Shown here: one piece after another, positions 8,980 to 17,363 of the stretch
Layout of the letters: the number at the start of each line of letters is the position of its first letter
How positions within the stretch are numbered: the stretch's first letter is position 1
Notes under the pieces: generated by a model
What the model was told of the DNA's origin: nothing
Database searches by the model: none
What the model saw: the letters and a program-made list of their open reading frames with translations, nothing else
Assembly: GCA_964525935.1 (NCBI GenBank)
Contig: CAZGJZ010000006.1
Span: forward strand, 124,001 to 188,000
DNA: 64,000 nt
Direction: 5' to 3'
Origin: UBA2377 sp964525935
Lineage (GTDB): Bacteria > Verrucomicrobiota > Verrucomicrobiia > Opitutales > Opitutaceae
Translations under genes and position numbers: made by a program

Positions 8980-9834
8980 ATGAAAGTCCCTGTCTCCATC
9001 ATCATTCCCATCAAAAACGAGTCGACGAACCTGCCGCGGTGTCTGGCTTCGTGCGACTGGGCGGCGGAAATCTTCGTCGTCGATTCGCAAAGCACGGACG
9101 ATTCAGCAGCCATCGCAACGGCCGCCGGGGCGAACGTGGTGCAGTTTTATTTCAACGGCACCTGGCCGAAAAAGAAAAATTGGGCGCTGGAGAATCTACC
9201 GTTCAAAAACGAGTGGGTCTTCATCCTTGATGCCGACGAAGTGCTCCCGCCGCAGGCGGAGGCGGAGTTTCGCGCGATCGTGACGAACCCGGCAAGCGGC
9301 GCTGACGGCTACTGGATCAACCGCCGGTTCATGTTCATGGGGAAATGGCTCAAGCATGCCTATTATCCCAACTGGAATCTCCGGCTCTTCCGGCATGCGG
9401 TCGGCCGCTACGAGCAAATCACCGATGTCGCCACGGCGAGCGGCGACAATGAAGTGCATGAGCACGTGCAGATCAAGGGGCACACCGGCCGGCTGGTCGC
9501 AGAGCTGGACCACTACGCGTTTCCCTCGGTGGAAGTCTTCGTGGAGAAACACAACCGCTACTCCAACTGGGAGGCGCGTGTGACGTTGGCGGGCCGATTG
9601 GAGAGTGCCGGATTGCAACACGGGCAGGTGGGCTGGCGGCGGAAATTGAAACGCTGGTCGCAGAGGCTGCCCTTCCGGCCCTGGCTGAGATTTGGCTACG
9701 TCTATTTCTGGCAACTCGGATTTCTTGACGGTCGCGAGGGATACTATTTTGCGCGGATGCATGGCATGTATGAATTGATGACGGTGGCGAAAATCCATGA
9801 GCTGCGCGGTCAGTCGAAAAGGGAGACGACATGA
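8980..9834 (+). CDS. Glycosyltransferase family 2, WaaE/KdtX-like
   Basis: A 284-residue GT-A enzyme. The motifs VSIIIPIKNESTNLPRCL, VVDSQSTDDS (D35), the lysine run WPKKKNWAL and ILDADEVLPP (D84-x-D86) are those of the WaaE-like branch that includes lipopolysaccharide-core beta-1,4-glucosyltransferases. The ISxIIPxxNEx-x4-L and DADE pattern is diagnostic for that branch. FEQIT/DHYAFPSVEVFVEKHNRYS also fits, with the acceptor histidine and the basic segment. Its stop overlaps the next start by four bases. A role in core or exopolysaccharide extension is likely; glucose as donor is only a family-based guess. Confidence 0.82.
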   Translation: MKVPVSIIIPIKNESTNLPRCLASCDWAAEIFVVDSQSTDDSAAIATAAGANVVQFYFNGTWPKKKNWALENLPFKNEWVFILDADEVLPPQAEAEFRAIVTNPASGADGYWINRRFMFMGKWLKHAYYPNWNLRLFRHAVGRYEQITDVATASGDNEVHEHVQIKGHTGRLVAELDHYAFPSVEVFVEKHNRYSNWEARVTLAGRLESAGLQHGQVGWRRKLKRWSQRLPFRPWLRFGYVYFWQLGFLDGREGYYFARMHGMYELMTVAKIHELRGQSKRETT

Positions 9835-11042
9835 CTGACGGCAGCGCGGACCGGCCGCTCCGGCTGCTGCGGGTTATGCACACCCTGCGGGCGGAATCCG
9901 GTGGACCGGCGGAATCCGTGCGACGCTCAACGTTGGCCCTGCAACGGCGCGGCCATCATGTGGAGATTGTCACCCTGGACCGTCCCGAGGATGGTGCGCC
10001 GGAGCGTGAGCTCACGGTGCATCCGCTCGGGATCAAACCGACTGGCTATGGCTACACGCCGAAGCTGGGCCCTTGGTTGCAGGCGAATCGGCAGCGTTTC
10101 GATGCGGTCATGGTGCACGGACTTTGGCAGTTTCAGGGGTGGGGCACTTTTCAGGCGCTGAACGCGACTTCCACGCCCTATCTCGTTTTTCCCCATGGCA
10201 TGCTCGATCCTTGGTTTCGCCGGACCTATCCGCTGAAGCATTGGAAGAAACAATTGTATTGGTGGTGGCGGGAGCAGCGCGTGCTTCGGGCGGCCGCGGC
10301 GGTTTGTTTTACCTGCGAGGAGGAGCGCCGGTTGGCGCGCGAGAGCTTTTGGCCCTACCGGATTAACGAACGCGTGGTGGCTTATGGCACGGCGGATCCC
10401 GGGGGCGATGCGGTCAGCCAGGCGCAGGCTTGGCGCGAATGTTGCCCACAACTGGCTGGCCGGCCTTTTCTGTTATTCTTGGGCCGGATTCATCCCAAGA
10501 AAGGAATCGATCTGTTGCTGCGGGCGTATGCCCGGATCGTGGACCGCGGTGGCGAAGCCCCGGCGTTGGTTATCGCCGGGCCGATGGACCAAGGGGATTA
10601 TGTCCGGGAGTTGCAGGGGCTCGCGGCCGCGGTTGGTCCGGCCGGCGCGGTGTATTGGCCGGGATTGCTGAGCGGGCAGGCCAAATGGGGGGCCATGCGC
10701 GCTTGCGAGGCCTTTGTGCTGACATCGCATCAGGAGAATTTTGGCATCGCGGTGGCGGAGGCGCTGGCCTGCGGGCGGCCGGTCTTGATCAGCCGGCAGG
10801 TTAATATTTGGCGCGAAGTGATTGGCGATGGCGCGGGTATGGTCGCTGACGATACGTTGGAGGGCTCCGTTCAGCTGCTCGAAAGCTGGACCAACCTGGC
10901 ACCGGAGCGGCGGGCGGCGATGGGCGCGGCGGCGCGGCAATGTTTCGAGAGGCGTTACGAAATCACGCAGGCTGCTGAGTCGCTCGCGGGTGTGGTGCGC
11001 GAGAGTCTGCGGCGGCCCACTTTGCAGTCAGCCGGTCAATAG
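9831..11042 (+). CDS. Glycosyltransferase family 4
   Basis: A 403-residue GT4 enzyme. RVMHTLRAESGGPAESVRR has the GG(P) loop. MVHGLWQFQGWG and FPHGMLDPWF are middle motifs of the branch that often starts colanic-acid-like glycans. LFLGRIHPKKGIDLLLRAY begins the second domain, and HQENFGIAVAEALACGRPV gives E-x7-E. It overlaps the previous gene by four bases (ATGA) and ends the first + strand series. Its last 80 bases overlap the 3' end of the convergent NRPS-like gene. Confidence 0.88.
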   Translation: MTDGSADRPLRLLRVMHTLRAESGGPAESVRRSTLALQRRGHHVEIVTLDRPEDGAPERELTVHPLGIKPTGYGYTPKLGPWLQANRQRFDAVMVHGLWQFQGWGTFQALNATSTPYLVFPHGMLDPWFRRTYPLKHWKKQLYWWWREQRVLRAAAAVCFTCEEERRLARESFWPYRINERVVAYGTADPGGDAVSQAQAWRECCPQLAGRPFLLFLGRIHPKKGIDLLLRAYARIVDRGGEAPALVIAGPMDQGDYVRELQGLAAAVGPAGAVYWPGLLSGQAKWGAMRACEAFVLTSHQENFGIAVAEALACGRPVLISRQVNIWREVIGDGAGMVADDTLEGSVQLLESWTNLAPERRAAMGAAARQCFERRYEITQAAESLAGVVRESLRRPTLQSAGQ

Positions 11043-13710
11043 TCTCCGCGGTGGATTTGGCTCCGGGCGCGTAGAGCATGTTCAGATGCGAGTCGTTCAC
11101 TTCCTCGAGGGCGAATGATCCCTGACAGAAAGGGGTCCAGCCCAAGTCCGCTTGAAAGCGCGTCAGCCAGCTGGCCTGAAAACGGGCACGGACGACCGCC
11201 ACCGGCAGGGACAATGGAATCACCTGATAGCGGCAGGATAATTTAATATTGGCTTGGTAGGCCTCGGCGTAGGGATCCGGCGGCGCTTGCCGATGCCGCC
11301 GGTGCAGCCACCAGGATAGTTTTCCCCACAGCAGCTCCCGAATGAAATCGCCGCGATGCAGTCCCCGCGGATGGATCGCATGGCTGATCAAGTTGCGCAT
11401 TTTTACCCAAGGACGTTTCGCACGGGCCTCGGCGGCCGCCTCGGCCGGAGTCAGTTGCGAAAACATCCTGGGGCAGTCCAGCAGGATGACGTGCACATTG
11501 CGGCGACCAGCGGCGGCCAGCTGCCGGGCGATTTCCCACGTGATGAATCCGCCGGCCGAATAACCGGCCAGGCAGAACGGCGTGTCGGGGTGCAGGCGTG
11601 AAAGCACCGGGAGATAGCGTGCGGCAAGCTGCTCGATGGAGTCGGGGATGGCCTCGGCGGGGTTGAAGGATTCGAGCGCGAACCAGGGATGAGCCTGGCC
11701 GGGAGCGGGGACGCGCGCCAAATCCCGAAAGACCGTGCAGCTGTGATTCCAAGGCGGCAGAAAATATACCGGGAAATATCCTGGTTGGCCGGACCGGAGC
11801 GCCCGCACGGTCACTGCGGCGGTTTCGCCCGGGGAGACTTGTTTGAGATGAGCGGCCAGCCGGCGGGCGGTGGAATACTCCACGATCAAGCCGGGAGAAA
11901 GGGTCAGATTCAGCTCGGCCTGCAAGGCCGCCATGGTCTCCACGGCTTGCAGGGAATCGCCGCCTGAGGTGAAGAAATCGTCGTCCGGCTGCAACCGCGC
12001 ATTCAAGGCCGTGGACCAGAGGTGCAGAATGCGATCGAGCAACGGATCGTTGCCGTCCTGAACCAACGGTGCGGATGCGACCGCGCTTGCTTCGGGCAAG
12101 GCAGCGATGAAAGCGGGGACGGCTTTGCGGTCCAATTTTCCTGACGGCGTGGCCGGCAAGGTTGGGACAAAGACAAAGCGGGCGGGCACGGCATATTCCG
12201 GCAGGCTGCCGAGCAAAAAATTGCGCAAGGCAGACGGGGCGGGGAGTTGCCCGGGCTTGGTGATGAGCGCGGCGGTCAAAACCGCATTTTCAGCTGCATC
12301 CGGAATAATGCAGACGGCGGCGTTGGCCACGGCGGGATGGCGCAGCAACGCGTTTTCAACTTCCAAGGCTTCCACGCGATGGCCGCGGACTTTGAGCTGC
12401 GAGTCCAGTCGCCCCAGATGGATCAACCGCCCATCGGGCAGAAAGCGTCCCGCGTCGCCCGTGCGATGGACGGTGAGCCGGGCGGCTCCGAGGGTGCGTT
12501 GAGGGAGATCACGGAAAAACGACCAATCGCCCGCGGAAATGACCTCGCTGATCACCACGATTTCACCCGCTTGCCCGACGGGCACGGGCTGGCCCGTGGG
12601 GTCGCGCAGTTCGATGGGCTTGCGGTCGACGGCGCGCCCGCACGTCACCTGCGACGGCGGCGGGGCGGAAGCGGGATGGCACTCCTGGGCGATGGTGCGG
12701 GTCTCGGTGGTCGCGAGGGCGTTCTGCAAGAGGCAATCACGAGGAAAGCGTTGCGCGAAAATCTCGTAGTCCGCCATGACGAGGGGCTCCGCGCCGATGG
12801 ACAGAATGCGCATCGCCGGAAACCCGTGCCGCGGCGGAGCGGCGACCAAGCGGCGATAAGTCGACACGCTCATGGTCGCCACGGTGATGCGCTGGTCTTC
12901 CAGCCAGTCGCGCAGATCAGTCATGAGCCGCAGGTGCAGCGGCCACACGTGCACCGATGCGCCGGTCAACAACGCGCCGAATACGGGAGACAGGAAAGCG
13001 CTGAAAGAGGCGGAGAACAGCAGGTCGAAACGATCAGCGGGAGAGATCGCGAGATCCCGGGTCTGGCGGGCAATGTCGAAGAATATATTGGCGTGGGTAT
13101 GAACGGCCGACTTGGGCCGGCCGGTGGAGCCGGAGGTGAAGAAGATGCAGGCCGGTCGCCAGGGATCCGGTGAAACGGGTAACAGCAAGGCCGGCGTGGC
13201 TGTGACATCGGGCTGCCAGATGATGACGCGGGAGTTTGGAGCCAGGCCCGCGGCCCGACCGGCCAGCGTGGCATCGGTGAGGATCGCCACCGGTTGGGTT
13301 TCAGCGAGCATCAGCCGCAGGCGCTCATCGGGGTAGGTCGGATCGAGCGAAAGCCAGACCTGGCCAGCTTGAAGGACGCCGAGAACAGCCATGACATGAG
13401 TCGCGCTGGTGGGGAGAAAAATGGCGCAGACCTCAGGCGGAGCCTCGGGCCGGGCTGAGAGTTGGACGGCAAGCCGACTGGCCGCCGCCTGAACCTGGAG
13501 GTAGCTCAACGGCCCGGGCAGATCCGGACCGCTCAAGGCCGGGCGTTCGCCATACAATGCGACCATTTCCGCAAACACGGTCGGCAGCGGACGACAGGAA
13601 GGGGTGGTAGGATTTGTTTCCTTGGTCGGAACCATGGCAAAGAGCGACCGTTGCAAGGGTGTGACGCGTTGCAAGTTCCGAGCGAGGTGAAGGCGAAGTT
13701 CTGCTGACAC
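10963..13710 (-). CDS. Single-module NRPS-like protein: adenylation, carrier, thioesterase
   Basis: A 915-residue protein in three domains. Adenylation: FFTSGSTGRPKSAVHTH (residues 190-206), ATTETR (333-338), HRTGDAGRFLPDGRLIHLGR (415-434), VRGHRVE (441-447) and TPSGKLDRK (521-529). Carrier: DDDFFTSGGDSLQ with the phosphopantetheine serine at 586. Thioesterase: AGYSAGGF with nucleophile S718 and a late histidine in NDSHLNML. No condensation domain is present, so it should activate, hold and release or transfer one acid. The A4 region (ASFSAFLSPVF) lacks the aspartate that usually binds an alpha-amino group, so a non-standard substrate is possible. The start is GTG at 13710, or an ATG near 13635. 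It sits alone on the minus strand inside a glycan locus, divergent from two GNAT genes. Confidence 0.9.
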   Translation of the reverse strand: MSAELRLHLARNLQRVTPLQRSLFAMVPTKETNPTTPSCRPLPTVFAEMVALYGERPALSGPDLPGPLSYLQVQAAASRLAVQLSARPEAPPEVCAIFLPTSATHVMAVLGVLQAGQVWLSLDPTYPDERLRLMLAETQPVAILTDATLAGRAAGLAPNSRVIIWQPDVTATPALLLPVSPDPWRPACIFFTSGSTGRPKSAVHTHANIFFDIARQTRDLAISPADRFDLLFSASFSAFLSPVFGALLTGASVHVWPLHLRLMTDLRDWLEDQRITVATMSVSTYRRLVAAPPRHGFPAMRILSIGAEPLVMADYEIFAQRFPRDCLLQNALATTETRTIAQECHPASAPPPSQVTCGRAVDRKPIELRDPTGQPVPVGQAGEIVVISEVISAGDWSFFRDLPQRTLGAARLTVHRTGDAGRFLPDGRLIHLGRLDSQLKVRGHRVEALEVENALLRHPAVANAAVCIIPDAAENAVLTAALITKPGQLPAPSALRNFLLGSLPEYAVPARFVFVPTLPATPSGKLDRKAVPAFIAALPEASAVASAPLVQDGNDPLLDRILHLWSTALNARLQPDDDFFTSGGDSLQAVETMAALQAELNLTLSPGLIVEYSTARRLAAHLKQVSPGETAAVTVRALRSGQPGYFPVYFLPPWNHSCTVFRDLARVPAPGQAHPWFALESFNPAEAIPDSIEQLAARYLPVLSRLHPDTPFCLAGYSAGGFITWEIARQLAAAGRRNVHVILLDCPRMFSQLTPAEAAAEARAKRPWVKMRNLISHAIHPRGLHRGDFIRELLWGKLSWWLHRRHRQAPPDPYAEAYQANIKLSCRYQVIPLSLPVAVVRARFQASWLTRFQADLGWTPFCQGSFALEEVNDSHLNMLYAPGAKSTAETIDRLTAKWAAADSRAPHPRATQQPA

Positions 13711-13777
13711 TAATTTTTAAGACCGGATGCGTGCGCGCTTTTCTTTTTTCAAAAAGGCCGAAAGCTGGGGCGGATTC

Positions 13778-14650
13778 ATGACCGAATTCCGCTGGCCTTC
13801 GAGCTTATCACCAACCCTGAACCCCGCCATTTCCGATCCGGCAACCGCCCGCGCGGCTGTCGAGGAACACGCCGCCTACGATCTCATGCGCTTGCGCATT
13901 TATGCCGGGCGTGCGGCGAATGCGGGTAAAATCCGGATTCAGAATTTTGGCCGCGCGGTGGCCATGCGGTTCAACACCGTGGGATATTTTAACCAGGTTT
14001 ATCACCTCGATCTGGAGTCGGTGGAGCAGTTGCCGCAGCTCGAAGCGTTTTTCGCCGGCACGAATCACCGGCCGAAATTCCATATCGCGCCCGACACAGA
14101 TCGGGTGGCGGTGGCGCAGCGCTTGCTGGCGGCCGGTTATGCGCCGGACCACACGGTGGTGCGGCTGGGACTGGAACTGGAGGAGGCCCCGCTGGCGGTA
14201 GGGCGGCTGCCCGAAGCGATCACGGTCGAAGCGATGAATGCGCACGGCGCGGGAGAATTTTTCACCACTTACCTGGATGCATTCGAGTCCGATTCGAGCC
14301 CCGCGAAACGCGAGGATGCGCTGGCCAACATGAGCCGGCTGTTTGGCGCGGCGGGCCTTTGGTTTTATCTGGCGAAATGGCAGGGACAATCGGCCGGCGT
14401 GGGCGTTTTGCACTGTGCGGGTCAGCAGGCCAGCCTTTGCGGCGGCGCCACCAAGGCCGCGCACCGGGACAATGGCGTGCATGCGGCATTGATCGCGATT
14501 CGGTTGAAACAGGCCCGCGCCTTGGGGGCGGAGTGGGTCAGCAGTTGGGCGGACAAAGACGGGGCCTCGCACCGGAATCTCCTGCTCGCGGGATTTAGCC
14601 TCTTGTATGAAGACTCGGTGTGGATGACCCGTGCAACCAAGTCCTCATAA
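13778..14650 (+). CDS. GNAT-family N-acyltransferase
   Basis: About 290 residues from the ATG at 13778 (an in-frame ATG at 13727 would add 17 residues rich in F and K). The C-terminal half has GNAT motif A-like sequence (GATKAAHRDNGVHAALIAI, with the R/H-x-x-G-x-A loop for CoA) and the closing motif B region RNLLLAGFSLLYED. The N-terminal half (residues 20-150) has a second, weaker GNAT-like block, so it may be a tandem GNAT. It is divergent from the NRPS-like gene with only about 67 bases between starts. It overlaps the next gene by 20 bases. The substrate is unknown; N-acylation of an amino sugar or of the NRPS product is possible. Confidence 0.7.
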   Translation: MTEFRWPSSLSPTLNPAISDPATARAAVEEHAAYDLMRLRIYAGRAANAGKIRIQNFGRAVAMRFNTVGYFNQVYHLDLESVEQLPQLEAFFAGTNHRPKFHIAPDTDRVAVAQRLLAAGYAPDHTVVRLGLELEEAPLAVGRLPEAITVEAMNAHGAGEFFTTYLDAFESDSSPAKREDALANMSRLFGAAGLWFYLAKWQGQSAGVGVLHCAGQQASLCGGATKAAHRDNGVHAALIAIRLKQARALGAEWVSSWADKDGASHRNLLLAGFSLLYEDSVWMTRATKSS

Positions 14651-15758
14651 ACACCGGCTCGCGGCATGGCTGATGGGCTGGCGCGGGCGGATCCACCGCC
14701 GGTTCGGCCACACGATCATGGAGTCGGGTGGGCGATCCTGCGCGGTGTTCGGCCAAGTTGACTGGGTGCGACCGCATGTGCGCCGCGTTTGCCTTGGCTG
14801 GGAGGAAGGCATGGCGATCAGGGAACGCGTCAGTTGGCACGGTCCGGATACCGTGGCGGCCTTGTGGAGCGCTGCGCGGCGGCATGGCGTGGCGGTTTGC
14901 GCCGCGGTGCCGTTGAATCCGAGCCAAATGAGCGAAGTGCTGACGGCCCCGCGGATGGTGGGGCTCAGCCGGCCGACGCCGGCTTCGATGGAGGACTTTT
15001 TGAAGCAAGCTTCGCGCTCGTTGCGCGGCGATTTACGATCAATCAAGCAACAGAATTACACGTGGTCCTGGGACGACGATTTGACGCGGCTACCTGAGTT
15101 TCTGACCCGATTTCATCGTCCCTCGATCGATGCCCGCCACGGCGAGGAAGGCTATGCGCTCGACCAGGGCGCGATCGACAAGCTTCAGGGCAGCGCGGCC
15201 CATCGATTGGGGCGCGTTTTTCGGAACGGGCAATGGGTCGGCGGGATGTTGGTGGAATATGTCGGCGAGTCCATATGGATGCGGCAACTTGGCTGGCTGG
15301 ATGGATCGGAGGCTGAATTACGCGCCGGAGTCGTGGGCGCGCTTTATCTGGCCTGTGTGGAACGGGCCGTGGAACTGAAGGTTGACCGGATGATCTTTGG
15401 GGTGGCGGATCCTTTTTTGGAAGACGGGCTCTTTGCCTACAAGGCCAAGTGGGGAGCGGAGTTGGATGCCAGCACCTCGTCCCCGGTATCGCTGGGCTGG
15501 GCATTTGATCCCAGCCATCCCGAGGGCCGCCGGTTTTTGCAGGAGCACGCTTTGCTGGTTTCGAGCGCGGGAAATAAACATGCCGTGTTGGGCGCGCGGT
15601 TGCCCAAATTGGATGCCCGGCATGTTTCATTGAAGGCCGGCCTGGCCGGTTGGTATCGCCTGCTTGACCAGCCTGATCCGGCCGGCGGAGTGGCGAACAC
15701 CGGGTTGCCGCCACGGTTGCGCCCGTGGTTTGTCTGGGAGGCGCTGCCTGATTTCTGA
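14631..15758 (+). CDS. GNAT/FemAB-like protein of unknown substrate
   Basis: A 375-residue soluble protein. The central part (FLKQASRSLRGDLRSIKQQ, then RVFRNGQWVGGMLVEYVGE, then ALYLACVERAVELKVDRMIFG) follows the order seen in the C-terminal acyltransferase domain of FemAB/GNAT-like proteins, with a product-checking strand-loop-helix and a late aromatic segment. It starts inside the end of the preceding GNAT gene (20-base overlap) and so is probably translated with it. It may act on the same acceptor. I do not recognise a characterised homologue, and the GNAT call is by pattern. Confidence 0.55.
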   Translation: MQPSPHKHRLAAWLMGWRGRIHRRFGHTIMESGGRSCAVFGQVDWVRPHVRRVCLGWEEGMAIRERVSWHGPDTVAALWSAARRHGVAVCAAVPLNPSQMSEVLTAPRMVGLSRPTPASMEDFLKQASRSLRGDLRSIKQQNYTWSWDDDLTRLPEFLTRFHRPSIDARHGEEGYALDQGAIDKLQGSAAHRLGRVFRNGQWVGGMLVEYVGESIWMRQLGWLDGSEAELRAGVVGALYLACVERAVELKVDRMIFGVADPFLEDGLFAYKAKWGAELDASTSSPVSLGWAFDPSHPEGRRFLQEHALLVSSAGNKHAVLGARLPKLDARHVSLKAGLAGWYRLLDQPDPAGGVANTGLPPRLRPWFVWEALPDF

Positions 15759-15819
15759 GCCGGCTTTTGGGCTGGTGCCCTCTGCGCGCGCGGGTTTGCC
15801 TTCGCAGTGGCGATGACGT

Positions 15820-16635
15820 TTGAATCCACAATTGTCCTACGCAACGCGTGCTAGCGTGAAATTTTCCAACGAATGTTCCAACGAAACCATCCTGGGGGTC
15901 GGTTTCCATGTCGGCACGGTGACGGAGGCGATCGACGCCGCCTTGCAAGGCGGGCTCGTCCTGGCGCCTTCCGGACCGGGGCTGGCGGTGGATTTGGTCA
16001 ACTCGCCGGCTTATCGGGACGCGGTGCTCAGTGCGGAGGTGAATCTCACGGACAGCGGTTTCATGCTCTTGCTCTGGCGATGGCGGACAGGGCGGCGGTT
16101 GCCGCGTTTGTCGGGGCTGGGTTATTTGCAAGCCTTGCTGAAGCACCCGAAAGTCGCGGAAGCGGGCGGGACGTTCTGGGTCATGCCGGGCAGGGAAGAG
16201 CAGGCGTTGAATCTCCAGTGGCTGAACACGCAAGGCGTGAAAGTGACGCCGGAGGATTGCTATCTGGCGCCGGTTTACGGGGCCGGTCTGATTGAAGACG
16301 GCGACCTGGTGGCCCGCCTCAGGGCAAGGCGCCCGAGGGTGGTGATCATTGCGATCGGCGGCGGAGTGCAGGAGCGCCTCGGTCTCGCTTTGCGACAACG
16401 CCTCGCGGCTGACGCATCCCGCCCCGGGGTGGTTTGTATCGGAGCGGCGATTGCTTTCTTGAGCGGGGCGCAGGTGGGTATCCCGGCGTGGGCCGATCGC
16501 TGGTGTCTCGGCTGGTTGTGCCGGATCATTTCGTCACCGCGCCGCTACGCGCCGCGCTATCTGGCCGCATTGCGGTTGGCCGGCTTAATCCGGCGTCACG
16601 GGCCCGCGCTGCCGCCGCTGGCCGGACCAAGGTGA
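15820..16635 (+). CDS. WecG/TagA/CpsF-family glycosyltransferase
   Basis: About 271 residues from a TTG at 15820, with a GTG at 15856 as the alternative. The arrangement NLTDSGFMLLLWRWRTGRRLPRLSGL corresponds to the WecG/TagA motif in which a catalytic Asp precedes a hydrophobic helix and the RL-G-x-L-x-R-x-x-G block. VVIIAIGGGVQERLG and the tail GIPAWADRWCLGWLCRIISSPRRY match the family's C-terminal end (usually ...W-x-R-L-x-x-EP-R). WecG/TagA enzymes add ManNAc-type or related sugars to undecaprenyl-linked acceptors, so this could be the second step of glycan assembly. It is the last gene of the polysaccharide locus, facing lexA. Confidence 0.8.
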   Translation: MNPQLSYATRASVKFSNECSNETILGVGFHVGTVTEAIDAALQGGLVLAPSGPGLAVDLVNSPAYRDAVLSAEVNLTDSGFMLLLWRWRTGRRLPRLSGLGYLQALLKHPKVAEAGGTFWVMPGREEQALNLQWLNTQGVKVTPEDCYLAPVYGAGLIEDGDLVARLRARRPRVVIIAIGGGVQERLGLALRQRLAADASRPGVVCIGAAIAFLSGAQVGIPAWADRWCLGWLCRIISSPRRYAPRYLAALRLAGLIRRHGPALPPLAGPR

Positions 16636-16659
16636 TCGCTGTTTTTGGGCGGAAACCGC

Positions 16660-17274
16660 TTATCGTGGGCCGCAGCCGATTAGCCCGACGAACACGCCTT
16701 GGATGGTGAGGCTTTCGAGAGGGATGAGGTCGCGGTAGCGACTGTTTTCGGCGCGCAGGAAGGTTTTGCGACCTTCACGGACCATGCGCTTGAGGGTGGA
16801 GGCGCCGTCGATCAGCGCGGCGACGATCTGGCCGGGGCGCGGTTCGGCCTGGCTGAGCAGGGCGATATCGCCGTCGGCGATCTGGGCGTCGATCATGGAA
16901 TCACCCCGCACGCGCAAAGCGAACAGGCCCCGGCTGGAGCGCAGCCGAAAGAGCGCCGGGTCCACGCGGATGGTTTCATCGGCGTGCTGGGCATTGTCGG
17001 TGGGCAAGCCGGCCGGAATGGTGCCGTAAACCGGGATGCTGAAAAAGTGTTCCTGCACTTCCTTCACCTTCGCGGCCCAGCTGCGACCGTCGCCGGTGTC
17101 CGTCACGTAACCTTTGCGGGCCAGGGCAAGGACGTGGGTGCGGGCGCCGTTGGAGCTGGCAAATTTGAATTCCTCGGCGATTTCACGCAGGGAAGGCGGC
17201 CGCGATTTTTCCGCCTGGTGGCGGACCATGAAGGCGAGAATGGCTTCCTGGGCCTCGGTGAGGTTGCTGCTCAT
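16660..17274 (-). CDS. lexA: LexA repressor
   Basis: 204 residues from the ATG at 17274; an upstream in-frame ATG at 17310 would place the putative operator inside the coding region. It has an N-terminal winged helix (PSLREIAEEFKFASSNGARTH), the Ala88-Gly89 self-cleavage bond in GTIPAGLP, the catalytic serine 126 in RGDSMIDAQIADGD and lysine 162 in STLKRM, spaced as in E. coli LexA. It represses DNA-damage genes and is cleaved with RecA. A candidate operator lies 12 bases upstream, implying autoregulation. It is convergent with the last polysaccharide gene and downstream of the propeller gene on the same strand. Confidence 0.95.
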   Translation of the reverse strand: MSSNLTEAQEAILAFMVRHQAEKSRPPSLREIAEEFKFASSNGARTHVLALARKGYVTDTGDGRSWAAKVKEVQEHFFSIPVYGTIPAGLPTDNAQHADETIRVDPALFRLRSSRGLFALRVRGDSMIDAQIADGDIALLSQAEPRPGQIVAALIDGASTLKRMVREGRKTFLRAENSRYRDLIPLESLTIQGVFVGLIGCGPR

Positions 17275-17276
17275 TC

Positions 17277-17299
17277 GAACACTGGTGTTCAAGTGAGCA
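17277..17299 (-). promoter_or_regulatory. Candidate LexA operator
   Basis: Two overlapping inverted elements directly upstream of the lexA start. TGTTC-AAGT-GAGCA at 17286-17299 differs by one base from TGTTC-N4-GAACA, the box reported for verrucomicrobial LexA. GAACAC-TG-GTGTTC at 17277-17290 is an exact inverted repeat around two bases. The position 3-25 bases before the ATG would block translation or initiation. Binding has not been shown here. Confidence 0.6.
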
Positions 17300-17363
17300 G
17301 TATGCGTCAAGGTCTGAAATGCGCCGCGCGGCGCATGCGCGCTGTCACGATTGTTTCACGGCT

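Noticed and set aside
16660..17310. Longer lexA start at 17310
   Set aside because: It would place the operator-like repeats inside the coding sequence; the ATG at 17274 begins at the conserved N-terminus.
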